A DNA stretch of 64,000 nt. Source: Sesamum alatum (Eukaryota; Streptophyta; Magnoliopsida; Lamiales; Pedaliaceae). Within the stretch, counting starts at the first letter, position 1, and each line of letters opens with the position of its first letter. A program made the position numbers and the translations under genes. Of the stretch, positions 48,801-59,936 are shown in pieces. The stretch covers positions 5,268,367-5,332,366 of the forward strand of contig JACGWO010000012.1 of assembly GCA_034509735.1 (NCBI GenBank), read 5' to 3'. Below the pieces are notes generated by a model. It made no database searches, had not been told where the DNA came from, and worked only from the letters and a program-made list of their open reading frames with translations.

Positions 48801-49669
48801 GAGATGAGACAGCATTACCGACAGATATTCTGATGAAGCCGGTCTTGGAGATCAATAAAGCTATTGTATCGAGCCTCATCAAATGTAACACCTCTTAAAA
48901 CAGCACATACAACATATGGCCGAATCTTCGAAGTCTGCAGTGAAGGAAAATCGTGCTCGGAGTATGATAAAATCAGCATACCAATTGAAAAACCAGTTAA
49001 TTTCTTCAGTTTGCATACCTCTGAATTTACATGCATTTTGAGCATTGATCCTTTACTGATGCGCGACACATTATATGTAGGTATCGGATCAAGCCCATTA
49101 AATATGCGGAGGGCTTGAGCCAACCCCTCAAGACAAAGCAAATCATATCTGCAATAAAACTCAAAACCAAGGAAAAGAAGGAATTATTCACCCCATTTTC
49201 AGAAAGATACAAAATATCCAGGTTTCACAAATCAATTCAATCAAACTCTAGCAATATGCCCCTGTGTTACAAGCAGTGTTTCTCCATTCCAAACACTGGA
49301 GTAGTAAATTACTCAATGCCTCTAACTAATCCAGATTAGCATACAATTATTCTCTGATTGATCAATTGAACTAATAAGTATTTGGAAATACCTATTGGCA
49401 GGAACTTCAATCTTGTATATTACTTCCTCATCCTCAGATGGTTCTTCTTCTTCCAAATGCTTCTCTTTTCTTATAATTGCCTTTTCCGTTGTCTGATCTC
49501 ATAGCCATTCAAACCAAGATTTCTTAAAACCAAGCTCAAGTATAAATCTCAAGGAAACCGCAATATCAAATAACAGATATCAGAATTGTAGGTTGCTCGA
49601 GAAAAATTCAATCATTTTCTTATGATTACCAAAATGCAAACTAATCCAAATAAAAAAAATCAAAATAAC
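42812..49669. repeat. Segmental duplication, second unit
   Basis: Collinear with 32848-39616. This unit continues past 49669 into PheRS beta exons 2 and 1, which the first unit lacks. That shows the native gene is here. Confidence 0.9.
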
Positions 49670-50074
49670 TAAATCAGCAGAGTTTTGCCAATCCACTAGC
49701 AAAAGTCAAAGTTCAAACGAGAATCCAGGACATCATTGGAATATCATACGAAACAAAAATGTGTAGCTCCGGAATTAGCCAACTGTTGACTAAACAGTTC
49801 TCCAAATACTAAAAAGCATAATTCAGTACCGCATCTTATCCACATAGCTTTCACATACCACATCATCAAGCTCAATGCCGAACTTGAAGCACAAATCCTC
49901 AAACTCTTCTTCCGCTGCAATCCATCAACCGGACAAAAAAAAACGAAAAACAAAAAAAAATTCAGACAAACATGCATTCTAGTTTGAATATACATACACG
50001 CGATGTAGTATCTTACTGTAGGTGCGGCCTAGGGCTTGGAAGAGGCGATCTCTGCCAACGCTTACGGTAGGCAT
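42903..50074 (-). CDS. Phenylalanine--tRNA ligase beta subunit, cytosolic type, 593 aa, 19 exons
   Basis: Exons: 50017-50074, 49859-49914, 49392-49492, 49019-49148, 48819-48934, 48052-48118, 47618-47659, 47132-47173, 46872-46948, 46536-46662, 46285-46452, 45623-45751, 45427-45528, 44976-45110, 44257-44331, 43556-43663, 43348-43443, 43184-43267 and 42903-42971. All junctions are GT-AG and the frame holds over 1782 nt. The start [16 protein letters not shown] and motifs [22 protein letters not shown] (B5 domain), [21 protein letters not shown] and [10 protein letters not shown] match the eukaryotic PheRS beta subunit, which pairs with the alpha subunit to charge tRNA-Phe. Plant homologues are about 600 residues. 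No transit peptide is seen, so cytosolic action is expected. It is the intact partner of the pseudogene at 32922. Confidence 0.95.
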
Positions 50075-50363
50075 GGTGGTGCGCGGCGGCGATGTCAGAC
50101 GATTCCCATGCGAGTGAGTTCTTCTACAAATTTATTGGGCTTTCCTCGAAATGGGCTGAACTATTTGGGCTTATTCAAAAATGGGCTGCCTTATAAGACT
50201 TTCACAATTATGGCACTTTCTTTAATATAGGTCGACCCAGATTATTTATGTGTAATAAATTACAGACTTAACAGGCCGAAGTTAGGTCCGATGAATCAGG
50301 ATCCAGGCCCAGTCCACGGATTCATTATTGTTGAAGATGAATAATGGGTGGACCAAAAAGCAG

Positions 50364-50759
50364 GGGTAAATTATATTGTGTCAATTATGCTCGTTTTTTA
50401 CACTTTGTCTATCTTTTTTTTTTTTATGTCAATTATTTTCACAAATTTTTTTATGTCAATCACTTTAATTTTGTGAAATTTGCAATTTTGTCATATATAG
50501 ACGTTTTCGTATCAATTTTTTTGTTGCAAAAACATCACATATAGTACACATTAAAAACATCACATCAAATCACATTGCCCTTAAATATCACATGTGCACT
50601 GCATGTGAAATTCTTCTGACAAAAAATCGATAAAAAAATAATCATATATGACAAAGTACAAATTTCTGAAAATTAATATAGTAAGCCGACACAAAAACAT
50701 AAAAGTTAACGGCAAAGTGTAAAAACGGGTATAGGTTGATGGCAAAATGCAGTTTACCC
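50364..50759. mobile_element. MULE-type MITE (family B), 396 bp
   Basis: The ends GGGTAAATTATATTGTGTC and the complement of ...GCAAAATGCAGTTTACCC pair over most positions. The flanks AAAAAGCAG (50355-50363) and AAAAGTGCAG (50760-50769) look like a drifted 9-10 bp target duplication. It sits between the PheRS beta start and the 3' end of the PDIL gene. The remaining spacer (50075-50363, 50760-51049) shows no gene. Confidence 0.7.
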
Positions 50760-51049
50760 AAAAGTGCAGAAACAAGTTCCTCGCATACTATGCAGTTACT
50801 GAGTACAGAAACGAGAATGAAATTCGTCCAACTTTTCATTAGCAATAAATAGTCTATCTAAATTTCTCCAATTACAAAACAAGGATGAAATAAATATGTG
50901 ACAGAAGTGTAAAGTTGAGGCTGAAACTACATGATGATCACCATTCTCCGAGATGCTGTGCGATAACTGTATCCCCATGATTAGCCTGTGAAGAACTGGG
51001 TTTCGTTCTCGGTGCAAATAGTCGTGTGGTGTTTCAGCAAAGCACGAAA

Positions 51050-54000
51050 TCAATCCTCCTTGAGAGCAGAACGAAGCAATTCTGCGGATTCTGGCTGAGA
51101 GGTGGAGCTCCGTTCGTCAACTTGCTCCCTAGTACCCACGGTCAGAGGTTCCTCTTTAGTCATCGAAATGATCAATACCATTACCAATATCACGAAAATA
51201 AAGATGAGAACAATTTTGACTCCGATCTGTGAGTTCAAGAAACCCATCAAGGTAGGACCGGCGAGACTTTTTTTAATTACGTTTCCTTCTCTGTATCCTT
51301 CAAGAAATCTTGAGACTTGGGTGCCGATATCAGTTTCATTCATGCTTTCTGAGCCAATAACCTGTTCAACCAAAAAAATTCAACGTCGATGTGCAAGTTA
51401 GAGTCTTGAAAGCCTAATTGCATTCACAGATAATAACAGTACAAACAAAATCCAAGCTTCTGTTATTCGAATGTACAAGACATGAAAATATCATACATTC
51501 AAGTTGAAGTGATAATCTGCCAATGGGCTGTTAATACCAAAAATATTTATTAACAACATGTCATGCAACAATATAAGAAAAGAAAGCTTGAAAATCAAGA
51601 CCAACAGTTCATCCAACTTATATCTTTTATAAGCGTCACCACAAGATACGCGAGCATAAAGATATATAAAGAGTTGGCAGTGATTCTTTTTGTTAGTTAC
51701 AAGTACCAAATGTGAAACCAGAAGCAACGAATGAAAGGAATTAAACAGGCAAACAAAACAATTGTGTAGTCTGAAAAGCATAATAGAAGTCAAACACTTA
51801 AGAAAACAGGTCAGGAGCAACATAAACTTTAGAGAAGAATCTTTAGAACATTGTCCAGGGGAAACCCTAGAAACATCCAACATTGGAACTGAATATTTTA
51901 ATAAATCCTCAAACAAATACAGCTTAAGAGATTCGTGTGAACTTTCGGGGAAGCATTCGTTTTCACATTAGTTTATATCTCAACTCATGCCAAATTTTAG
52001 ATGAGAATTTTAATCACATGGATGTTGACAAATTAACAAACAATACAAAATAGTGGGAAAGACTAGTGCAAAATCAATTGTACCATGCCACTTATCATTA
52101 TTCGCATAAAAAAGAGTGGTCAACATTACTGAAGCTAGCTTCTGAGAAAGTAGAAAGCATACTTACCGTATAATACTCCTCATCACCATCCCATACAACC
52201 ATCCTCGGAAGTGGAGTTTTCTTGTCGACTTCGAATGATTCAACAAAATCTTCCCACTGCTTGAACCCAACATAACCAAATACTAAGTCACGATTTGCAG
52301 ATGCAGCAGCCTTTAAAACTTTTACTAATTCGTTGGATTTCTCATGCACTTCATCCTCCAAGATAGTAAGAACAACTTTCCTTTTGTCATCTTTAAGTGA
52401 CTTCAATGACTCTTGATTTATTGGCAGAACTAGAGGGAGCAAACTCTGTTTTATGTAATCTTCAAGAAATTTTTCTGCAATTCAAAGCAACAACAACAGG
52501 ACTAAATGTATGTTAACTAAAAAAGGTAAAATCCTACTTGATATCCAAGAATGTCTACAATTTCAGTAAGGTCGGAGTTAAAAGAAAAATGAAAATGTGT
52601 AACCGCAGAGTCGCAGACACCTCAATTTTTCACCATACTGAAGCCCAGAATGGACCAATCTAACACTTAATCAAGAACATTTCACTTTCATGATCAAAAC
52701 AAGTTCTGAAGTATCAGGCTCCAATTGACATAAATCTTTACACAACACAATCTTTAATTGTGGTTTAAGTATAACACTTCGAATTGTTGGATAATAATAT
52801 TTTGATAATGTAACCAAAACCAAACATAAATATGTGTATGTCTATGCAAGCGTGTGCAAGTATGATGAAAAGATCACTGTAAGAACAAGGTCAGAAAGTC
52901 ATATGCTTCAACAAGATCAAAATTGAAATACCTACTGGTTTGAAAGACAAAAGTAGACAACAGAAACAAGCTAACCTTCATATGGCCCATAAAAAATGCT
53001 TTGCTCGTTGTAGGCTGGATTAATTGCAACCAAAGCAGGCACCTTATCAAAATCATATAACGACATTATGTCATCCGAAAAATCTTTGGCCACAGAAAAC
53101 CATGCTTTCTTCTTATACTTGACAGCTAAATCTGATATCACGGACTCATTTAAACCAAAGCCTATAAATATAGGAAAATTTGTGCCTGCTGCTTCAACAA
53201 AGTCTCTAATAGCAGAGTCCGAATTGAGAATAGAGACATCAGGAGCAACGAATTTTGTTAAAAATCTAACAAGTAAATCAGCTTTCCGTGGTCCATAATA
53301 TTCTGTAGCAACGCCATGCATAAAAATCTTCAGAGTTGGATATCCACTGCATCAAAGATAATAAATTTCTATTAAAGTGCCCTTTCCGTATTTTTAGTAA
53401 GGATACGATATATTGGTGCCGAGCAGTAATCAAGTTTCTATTTACATCTCATCTAAAAGGAAGCAATAAAACCAAAGTCCAAAGCTCACAAAACTATTAT
53501 GCCAAGAGGCTGAAGCAACATACTCTATGTCGTGCTTAGAAGCAAGCTTCCTGTACTTGTCAGCATCTACCTTTGCCACAACTATGGGCTGCTTCAATCC
53601 AGCTAGAATAGGGGCCGCTTTATCTAACTGCAATTGTACATTCACAATTGTCAGTCTTCTTTGCAAATCAATATAAGGACTTGGTCCGAAAAATAGATGG
53701 ATTAACTGAAGCTGGCCAATTTTACAGGACTACTACGCACATGAAAAAAGAAAAACAAGGAGGAAAAACATGCAGTTACTTTGTTGAGCATATAAACCTT
53801 ATAGTCCCATTGATAAAGGGACAAGTCAACAAAATTATTGCAAGTGCTCCAGAAGTTCTCTTTCAGAAGAAAAATCACAAGACAATTCCTGCTTCACCAG
53901 ATAAAGGAACAACCCAGAGTCTTTCCCCTTCAATATCACATGATTCCAAATTTTTATTCATCTGGCTAAGAGGTAAAAAGAAATTGTAATTCCCAAGTTT

Positions 54001-54929
54001 GATAGCTTTTAAACCAGGCAATTAGTAGTTTGGTTTGACGGCACTTAATCTTCGGTTATCTATACTAACATGTACTTCCGAGTGCAACAAAGCAACCCAC
54101 CAACCAAGGAACAGAATTAATATCACAAGTTCAGCTGCATAGAGTGAACAATGATTAAATGCAAGAAATGATATTGAATATATTCTTTGATCAAAAGCAG
54201 AAAACCACAATTACAATGTAAAATAAGAAAGTAAGCTCACGCTAGAAGATATTAATAAAGCTTGGAAAGTAATGTCTTTATTGTATCCATAGATCTGAAA
54301 ATTCATGTCAAGTTTACAGCTTTAGCAGCATTCGAGCCGTACCATGCTATTAAAAGTTATCAACAAAAACAAAATTACGAAAATTATGGTACATAATCAT
54401 CTTTCCTTCCAATTTAAGAATTTGGCCGAAATTCGCCAAATCAAAGATACAACATTCATAGCACAGACTACACCACACCACCCGACAAAGTTTTGGCTTC
54501 TGCATCACATTCATAGCACGACACGATCAGAAATAAAAACAAATCACTCGAAAATATGCATGATTCCTATGTCAATACAACTCAAAGCACAATCTCGGTA
54601 CGCAGCAGGATTGAAGTTAATAAACTGGAAATCCAGAAGAAGGAAAAAAAAAAAAACCAAAAAATTGCAGAAAAAACAAATCAAACCTCAGGCGTGAGAC
54701 GCTTGCAGTGACCACACCACGGAGCATAAAAATCCACGAAAATATAATCAAAATTCGAAATTGCGGCGTCGAAATTGGAGTCATCGAGCTCCAAGACTTT
54801 GCCATCCAACTTGAACTGATTTTCCGCAGCGCTGATCGGCCGAGAAAGTAAAATCAACGCGATAAACAATAGTAACTGGAGCCGAAAGCTTGAGAGAAAG
54901 GAGTAGATCCTTAGAAGCGAAGAAGCCAT
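51050..54929 (-). CDS. PDIL5-2: Protein disulfide isomerase-like 5-2, membrane-anchored, 445 aa
   Basis: Five exons: 54687-54929, 53524-53627, 52976-53346, 52167-52474 and 51050-51361, with GT-AG introns and frame kept over 1338 nt. A signal peptide (about 1-34) is followed by one thioredoxin domain with the active site APWCGHCK (Cys 72 and 75) and the cis-Pro motif GYPTLKIF across the exon 2/3 junction. Redox-inactive thioredoxin-like regions follow, then a membrane helix near 390-408 and a basic/acidic cytosolic tail without KDEL. This matches plant PDIL5-2, an ER oxidoreductase that forms or rearranges disulfides. The short second exon and its GTATGT donor were chosen because they restore the conserved DGYPTL reading. 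Confidence 0.93.
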
Positions 54930-55373
54930 TAACGATTGATTTATTTAGTAAATAGATTTTTGGTTTGTAGGGCTTTTATTACTATTTTGGATGTTAGTCA
55001 GAGTTCCAATGAAGATGAAAAAGCCTTAAGGCCTGTTTGGGAAATAAAGTCCTGTTTGGTTTGATCACTAGCAGTAAAAATTATGTGAAAAAGTACTTCT
55101 AAAGGAAGAAACAATATAAAGAGATAATTACATTTATACCCATAATTTATCGTTAATTTACACAAATTTTTCATATTTAATTACACATACACCTACTAAA
55201 AACGTAAACATTAACCATCTCTGTTTTTTAAAAAATTACACATACATCCTCCAAAAATATCAACAATATTACACAAATTATCCATATTTTTTTATTATCA
55301 GGAGTGGTTCTTGTAATTGCACAACATATATGGTAGTTTATGTAGATAGACTATAGATTAAGAAGTGTAAATA
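54930..55373. other. Upstream region of the PDIL5-2 gene
   Basis: No gene is visible. Near 55120-55330 reiterated TTACACA/AATTTACAC phrases suggest a decayed MITE, but ends could not be set. Confidence 0.4.
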
Positions 55374-55903
55374 CAGTAAAACCTCTATATATTAATAATG
55401 TCGGGACCACGTAATTTATTTAATTTAAAGAGATTTTTTTCGATTCAAGGAAACTATATTTATTCTTCATGAATAAAATATATACATTGTATTGACTAAT
55501 TGATGATGTTCATGTACAATATGACGAATTAAATATAACTCTTCCGAAAAGAAACAGTCATGGCAGCAACAACTTTTTGCAATTTTTTGTTGCAGTATGA
55601 AAACGCAACAACGAAACTTTTGGATGCAATAAGAAAAGTTATGAAATACAACTAGATTTAAATTTTAAGAATAAATAAACAACAATAGAATCATAATTTA
55701 CTAAATTGTCCTAATTATATTTACAATTTTTTAGAATTATTAATTTATAATATTGAAGGGAACATAAACTTATATAAGGGTCTTTCCGAAAATTTATTAT
55801 CTTATTAATTTAGATTTTGGGCCCAAGTCGGGACCAAGAAAAATTATCATTTTAGAAAAATTATTATTTTAGAAAAATTATTAATTTATAGAGGTTTTCA
55901 ATG
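55374..55903. mobile_element. Pogo/Emigrant-like MITE, about 530 bp
   Basis: The left end CAGTAAAACCTCTATATATT and the right end ...AATTTATAGAGGTTTTCAATG are complementary with a few changes and are flanked by TA on both sides. CAGT-AAAACCTCTATAAATTAATA ends with TA duplications are known from the Arabidopsis Emigrant/Lemi1 (pogo-like) family. No transposase frame is seen. The stretch 55904-56309 is AT-rich with no gene. Confidence 0.6.
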
Positions 55904-56309
55904 TATAATTATCCCTTATATGAATGATGGTAGAATAACATATGTATACTATTTTATGATTGAAAATAAAATAATTAATATCCTTTTACTAATTTAAATT
56001 TGTCGAGTAATTAGTTCCTGTAAGAAAGGGTGATTTATTTTCTACTATTTTCAAGATTTCTTTTTTCTTTCACTCTATAATAATTACTTCTCTTTTGTTT
56101 TTTAATTATATTAATTTTCAAATTTAAATCATGGAGAGATATATAGTGTACAAATTTTTTAATTAATTTAATTTTGAACCCTCTTCTCTTTTACTAGAAG
56201 GCATTGGTTGCACTCATTTGGGTTCGTTTGATTCAACGAGAGAAAAATCTGAAGTGAAAAATGGAGGAAAAGAATAATATTTTTTCTTTAAATTCTTTTG
56301 TATAATTAG

Positions 56310-56676
56310 TGATGGTGTATATTTTTGGAAAGAGTAGAGCCTATGCACGTTGTCACCAAAATAGCACGAAAAGCTTAGAGAAAATAAAGAAAACGTGTAA
56401 AGTATAATTCTCATATATCAAAAGGTGTCCTTTACAAATGAATTCACCCCCTATTTATAGTAATCTTTTGGGGGTGAAATTACAATTTGACCTTTTGATC
56501 CTACGGCCTAGAATTGATTTGCCGAGGGCATGATGGTCATTTCACGCGCCCACTTCTTTTTTAACCTCCATTTGATAACTTCCTTCAACCTCCTCTTCAA
56601 CTTCCCTTTGGGGTGCTTGTGTAGTTTTTCCTTAAGTTAGAGGACCTTTTTATAAATAATGTTTTTCTCCTCATCA
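56310..56676 (-). repeat. 3' LTR of the right Tat-type element, 367 bp
   Basis: On the - strand the LTR starts TGATGAGGAG at 56676 and ends ...CACCATCA at 56310, giving TGATG/CATCA complementary termini. A - strand TATA box (CTATAAATAG) lies at 56451-56460, placing U3 to its right and R-U5 to its left. The start abuts a G-rich polypurine tract. Confidence 0.75.
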
Positions 56677-56694
56677 GTAGCCCCCCCGACTTTC
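56677..56694 (-). other. Polypurine tract of the right Tat-type element
   Basis: On the - strand AAAGTCGGGGGGGCTAC directly precedes the TGATG start of the LTR. It resembles the AGAGTGGGGGGA tract at the same place in the left element. Confidence 0.65.
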
Positions 56695-56901
56695 AGGAAT
56701 TTCCTTAGAAACCTGAAAGTTCCAAGTAGCAATCCGACTTTGAATCAACTTCTCCTTGGGACAGACTTCTTTTTACTCTTCTTATTCCATCTGAGACTCC
56801 TTCTTCTCTTCCAACTCTCTCTTTTTTATTTTAAACGAATTGTATTTCTGCCAGGACTCTCCTCTTTCACTACTCCTTCTTCAACTTGGACTCTTCCGTC
56901 T

Positions 56902-56910
56902 TATATAAAT
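56902..56910 (+). promoter_or_regulatory. Candidate TATA box of the antisense gene
   Basis: TATATAAATAGG lies on the + strand about 275 bp upstream of the ATG at 57184. It is outside the LTR, so the antisense gene may have its own internal promoter. Confidence 0.5.
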
Positions 56911-57183
56911 AGGAGGCCTCATATCCCCAATTTTTTCATTGTGCATCCTCTTGCCTTCGTCGTCTCCTCAAAAAAAAAAAAAAAGAAAAATAAGAATGCC
57001 GAAACGCTTTAACTCGGGTATTTAGTCTTTCACTGCTTCATTTAATTTTCTGTTCTCCACCTTGGTGTCTCCAAAAATATTCTTTCCAAAAAATACTCAT
57101 TTTCTTCATCCGGAAAAAAAAAAACGAGGTCTCGATCCTTTTTTCTTCCTCCTTTCTTTTTTTTTTTTAAAAACATCTGCCTT

Positions 57184-59332
57184 ATGTCGGACAATTCGAA
57201 CAACGTCGGGGTCCCGTGGGGGAGGACTTCCACGCCGCCGAGCCGGGGCCGGGGATTGCCCCGGCGCGGCGCTGGTCGAGGCAGCCCGCCTCGACCAGAA
57301 TCTGGTCGAGGCGCACCCCGGCCAGATTTTGGCCGAGGTGCCGACCCTCGGCCGGTTCCCGCCCGAGGGGCACCCCTTGCTCCTGCTGTTCCCGTTATAA
57401 ATCTAGATTCCTCTCCTCCTTCAGCTTTTCACTTGGGTCCGGATGTCGTGGACTTTGATCACGAGGTGATTGAAGCGATTCGGAACCTTCCTGCTTGTCC
57501 GTCGCTTTCTCCAAATCCGTCTTTTGAATCAAGTTCCCGAGATACTCCCCCACTCTTGTCCCCACTTGCCACTGACCTTGTTGACTCTGGTCTAGATGGA
57601 ACTGAGTCCTCTTCAGCCCCCCACTCAAAATCTCGCTGCCGTATAGTAGATGTTGATAGTTGCCTCTGTCGTGTGAGCTTTGAAGAATTCCGCTCTCTAG
57701 TTACTAGTGTCAACGCTTCCTCCGAGTTTACCCTCCTGTTGCCTAGTATTGATGATAGGATCAAATTTCCTCCTCCCGGGTATTTTACCGTATATTTGTC
57801 ATTCTTTTCCTCGGGTTTCACTCTTCCCCCTCATCCTCTGCTACTCCAAATCATCACCCGTACTACCCTAAGCATTAGTCAATTTACACCAAACTCCTTT
57901 GTAAGTTTTAGAGGGTTCCTTCAACGTTTTGAGGAGCTTGACTTGACCCCATCACTTAAAGCCTTTTATACTTTATTCACTGTCAGGAAGGTCCCCAACG
58001 ATTCTTCTTACTTCTACTTCTATCCTCGGGGAAATTGCAAAATTCTTGGGGGTAATGTCTCTTCTAAGGGTCCTTGGAAGGAGAAATTTTTGTTTGTAAA
58101 GGACTCATCCTGGGGATTAACTGCCCCTTGGGGGGAATCATGTTCTGTGCCCGACCCCGTTCCTGATCTTCGTCTCTCCTTCATCGGGGTTGGGCTGTTC
58201 GACCAACTCTTTGACGTAAAAAGTTTAGGGCCTGCCAGTATTTAACTTTCCTGTTTTTACTTGCCTTGTAGAAAATTTCTTTTTCTGACGCTTTCTCACT
58301 TTTTCCTGTGTTGACTTGTTTGCAGGAGGAAATAAGATCTCCCTCCGCGACGTCCATCGTTTCCGTGACAACGAGAACGCCTCAAGGTCCCGTCAACCTC
58401 CTCCCCCACCCCCCAAGGAGGGGAGTGGGCAGTCGCCGTCGCTCGCCTCCTGCCCCGGCCCGGGATCCCCCGGGGCCCTCAACTCGTCACGAAGGGCGCT
58501 CCTTCCCCCCTCCTGAAGGCAACGCCTCCAAACGTCCTCGGGAAGGCGAAGCAGGTCCCCCTCGCCATGGAGTAGGAAAAGGTCTCTTCACCTATGGGAC
58601 GAATAGACAGGGAGATATCTCCTCCTTTTGGGATGCGGCAGATGTGGATCTTGCTCATAAACGATCCAGGGATCTAGTGAGTCCCTATGATGTGACACTG
58701 CTTGGTGCCCTCCCCACAGTCACCCTCACTCATCTTATGCAAGGCGAAGCTGCCAGGGTATGTTGTTTATAATTTCCGTTGATTCTCCATTCTCTGTCTT
58801 CACGTGTCTCACTGAGGTACATCTCTTTCAGGTTCTCAACTTAACAGAAGCTACTGAGCTGCGGTTGAATAACTATGAGAAGGAGATAGATCGTCTGAAG
58901 GATGCTTTTGATGAAGCGCGAAAAAATTTGGAGCGCTGCCAAGAGGAGCTCAAAGCTGCTTCTTCCGAAGAACTCAAGTGGAAGGAAAGCTTTAACCGCG
59001 AGGTTACCTCGAGAAAGACCTTCTTGAAGTCAGATGCCGGCAAGGCATACTTGGAGCGTGTGCGTGGAGACTTCAAGGAGAAATATGTGGACTCAGATGA
59101 ATTCCACCAAGCTGTTCTTAGCAAGGCCAGCGAGGTGTATGATCAAGTAATCCGGCAGTGTCGCGCCACCTTGAGGAGCAGCGGCCGGTTTGGTGATAAA
59201 GACTTCATGTTTCTTGATCCCAAAGTTCCTGATGAGGAAGGGGATGAGGAAGGCGATGGCGAGAATGTTGATGATATGGTCGACGAGGCTCCTGTCGGTG
59301 GAAACCTGCCTTCAGTCATAGAGAAGAATTAG
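57184..59332 (+). CDS. Antisense gene of the Tat-type element, three exons, 654 aa
   Basis: Exons 57184-58215, 58326-58757 and 58832-59332 join in frame at phase 0 with GT-AG introns of 110 and 74 bp (donors GTAAAA and GTATGT; acceptors TTTGCAG and TTTCAG). The product has an Arg/Gly/Pro-rich N-terminus (about 20-60), then a domain (about 165-344) like the Pfam 'putative gypsy type transposon' family PF04195 (SQFTPNSFVSFRGFLQRFEE, SYFYFYPRG). A basic Pro/Arg-rich linker with KRPRE, a predicted coiled coil at the start of exon 3 (TEATELRLNNYEKEIDRL) and an acidic C-terminus follow. An AATAAA lies at 59452. Such antisense ORFs are known in Tat-clade elements; their function is unknown. No stop or shift was found, unlike pol on the other strand. 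Confidence 0.8.
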
Positions 59333-59573
59333 TTAATCCTTAGGATTTAGTTACTTGAATTCCTTTTCGTAGATTTCGAATTTGTTTAGGGTTTATTATT
59401 TTTACTATTAGTTTCCAGTATTGTTTGCTTCTTTCCACCATTAAACTCTAAATAAAGAATCTTATATTTATCATATTTCAATATCTTTGTGAGGCGAACC
59501 TTGCTTAGATTGTGTTTGCGTTTTTTTTTTTTTTTTTTTTAAAGTTAGGGAGGCAGTCCCTCCCTTTGTAATA

Positions 59574-59793
59574 TCGGGGCAGTCCCCCGGTGAGAAGCAG
59601 TCCTTCTCCTTATTGTCTCGGGGCAGTCCCCCGGCGAGAGGCAGTCCCTCTCTTTTTTGTCTCGGGGCAGTCCCCCGGTGAGAGGCAATCCCTCTCTTTT
59701 TTGTCTCGGGGCAGTCCCCCGGTGAGAGGCAGTCCCTCTCTTTTTTGTCTCGGGGCAGTCCCCCGGTGAGAGGCAGTCCCTCTCTTCTTTTTT
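59574..59793. repeat. Tandem repeat, 44-bp period, five copies
   Basis: Units start with TCGGGGCAGTCCCCCGG at 59574, 59618, 59662, 59706 and 59750, exactly 44 bp apart. The last three are nearly identical and the first is most diverged. Each unit holds a GGGG...CCCC hairpin and a second GAGAGGCAGTCCCTCTC hairpin. It lies between the convergent 3' ends of the antisense gene and pol. Confidence 0.95.
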
Positions 59794-59936
59794 TTTTTTT
59801 TTTTTTATTTTTTTGTAACAAATTAAAATATATGAGAGATCAGAATTTGCGAAAAAAGAACATTTCATTTAACATATTGTAAATTACAAGGAAATATTGA
59901 ACGATAAACTTCATACAACTGAAAACATGAAAAAGT

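Noticed and set aside
53648..54697. Frames of 113 and 117 aa on the + strand
   Set aside because: They lie in intron 1 of the PDIL5-2 gene and its exon 1 complement, are Lys/Gln/His-rich, and have no family features.
59471..59868. Repetitive open frames on the - strand over the 44-bp array, or a CRISPR-like array
   Set aside because: The frames come from the tandem repeat itself: a 44-bp period shifts frame each unit. Units are contiguous without unique spacers, and the DNA is plant nuclear.
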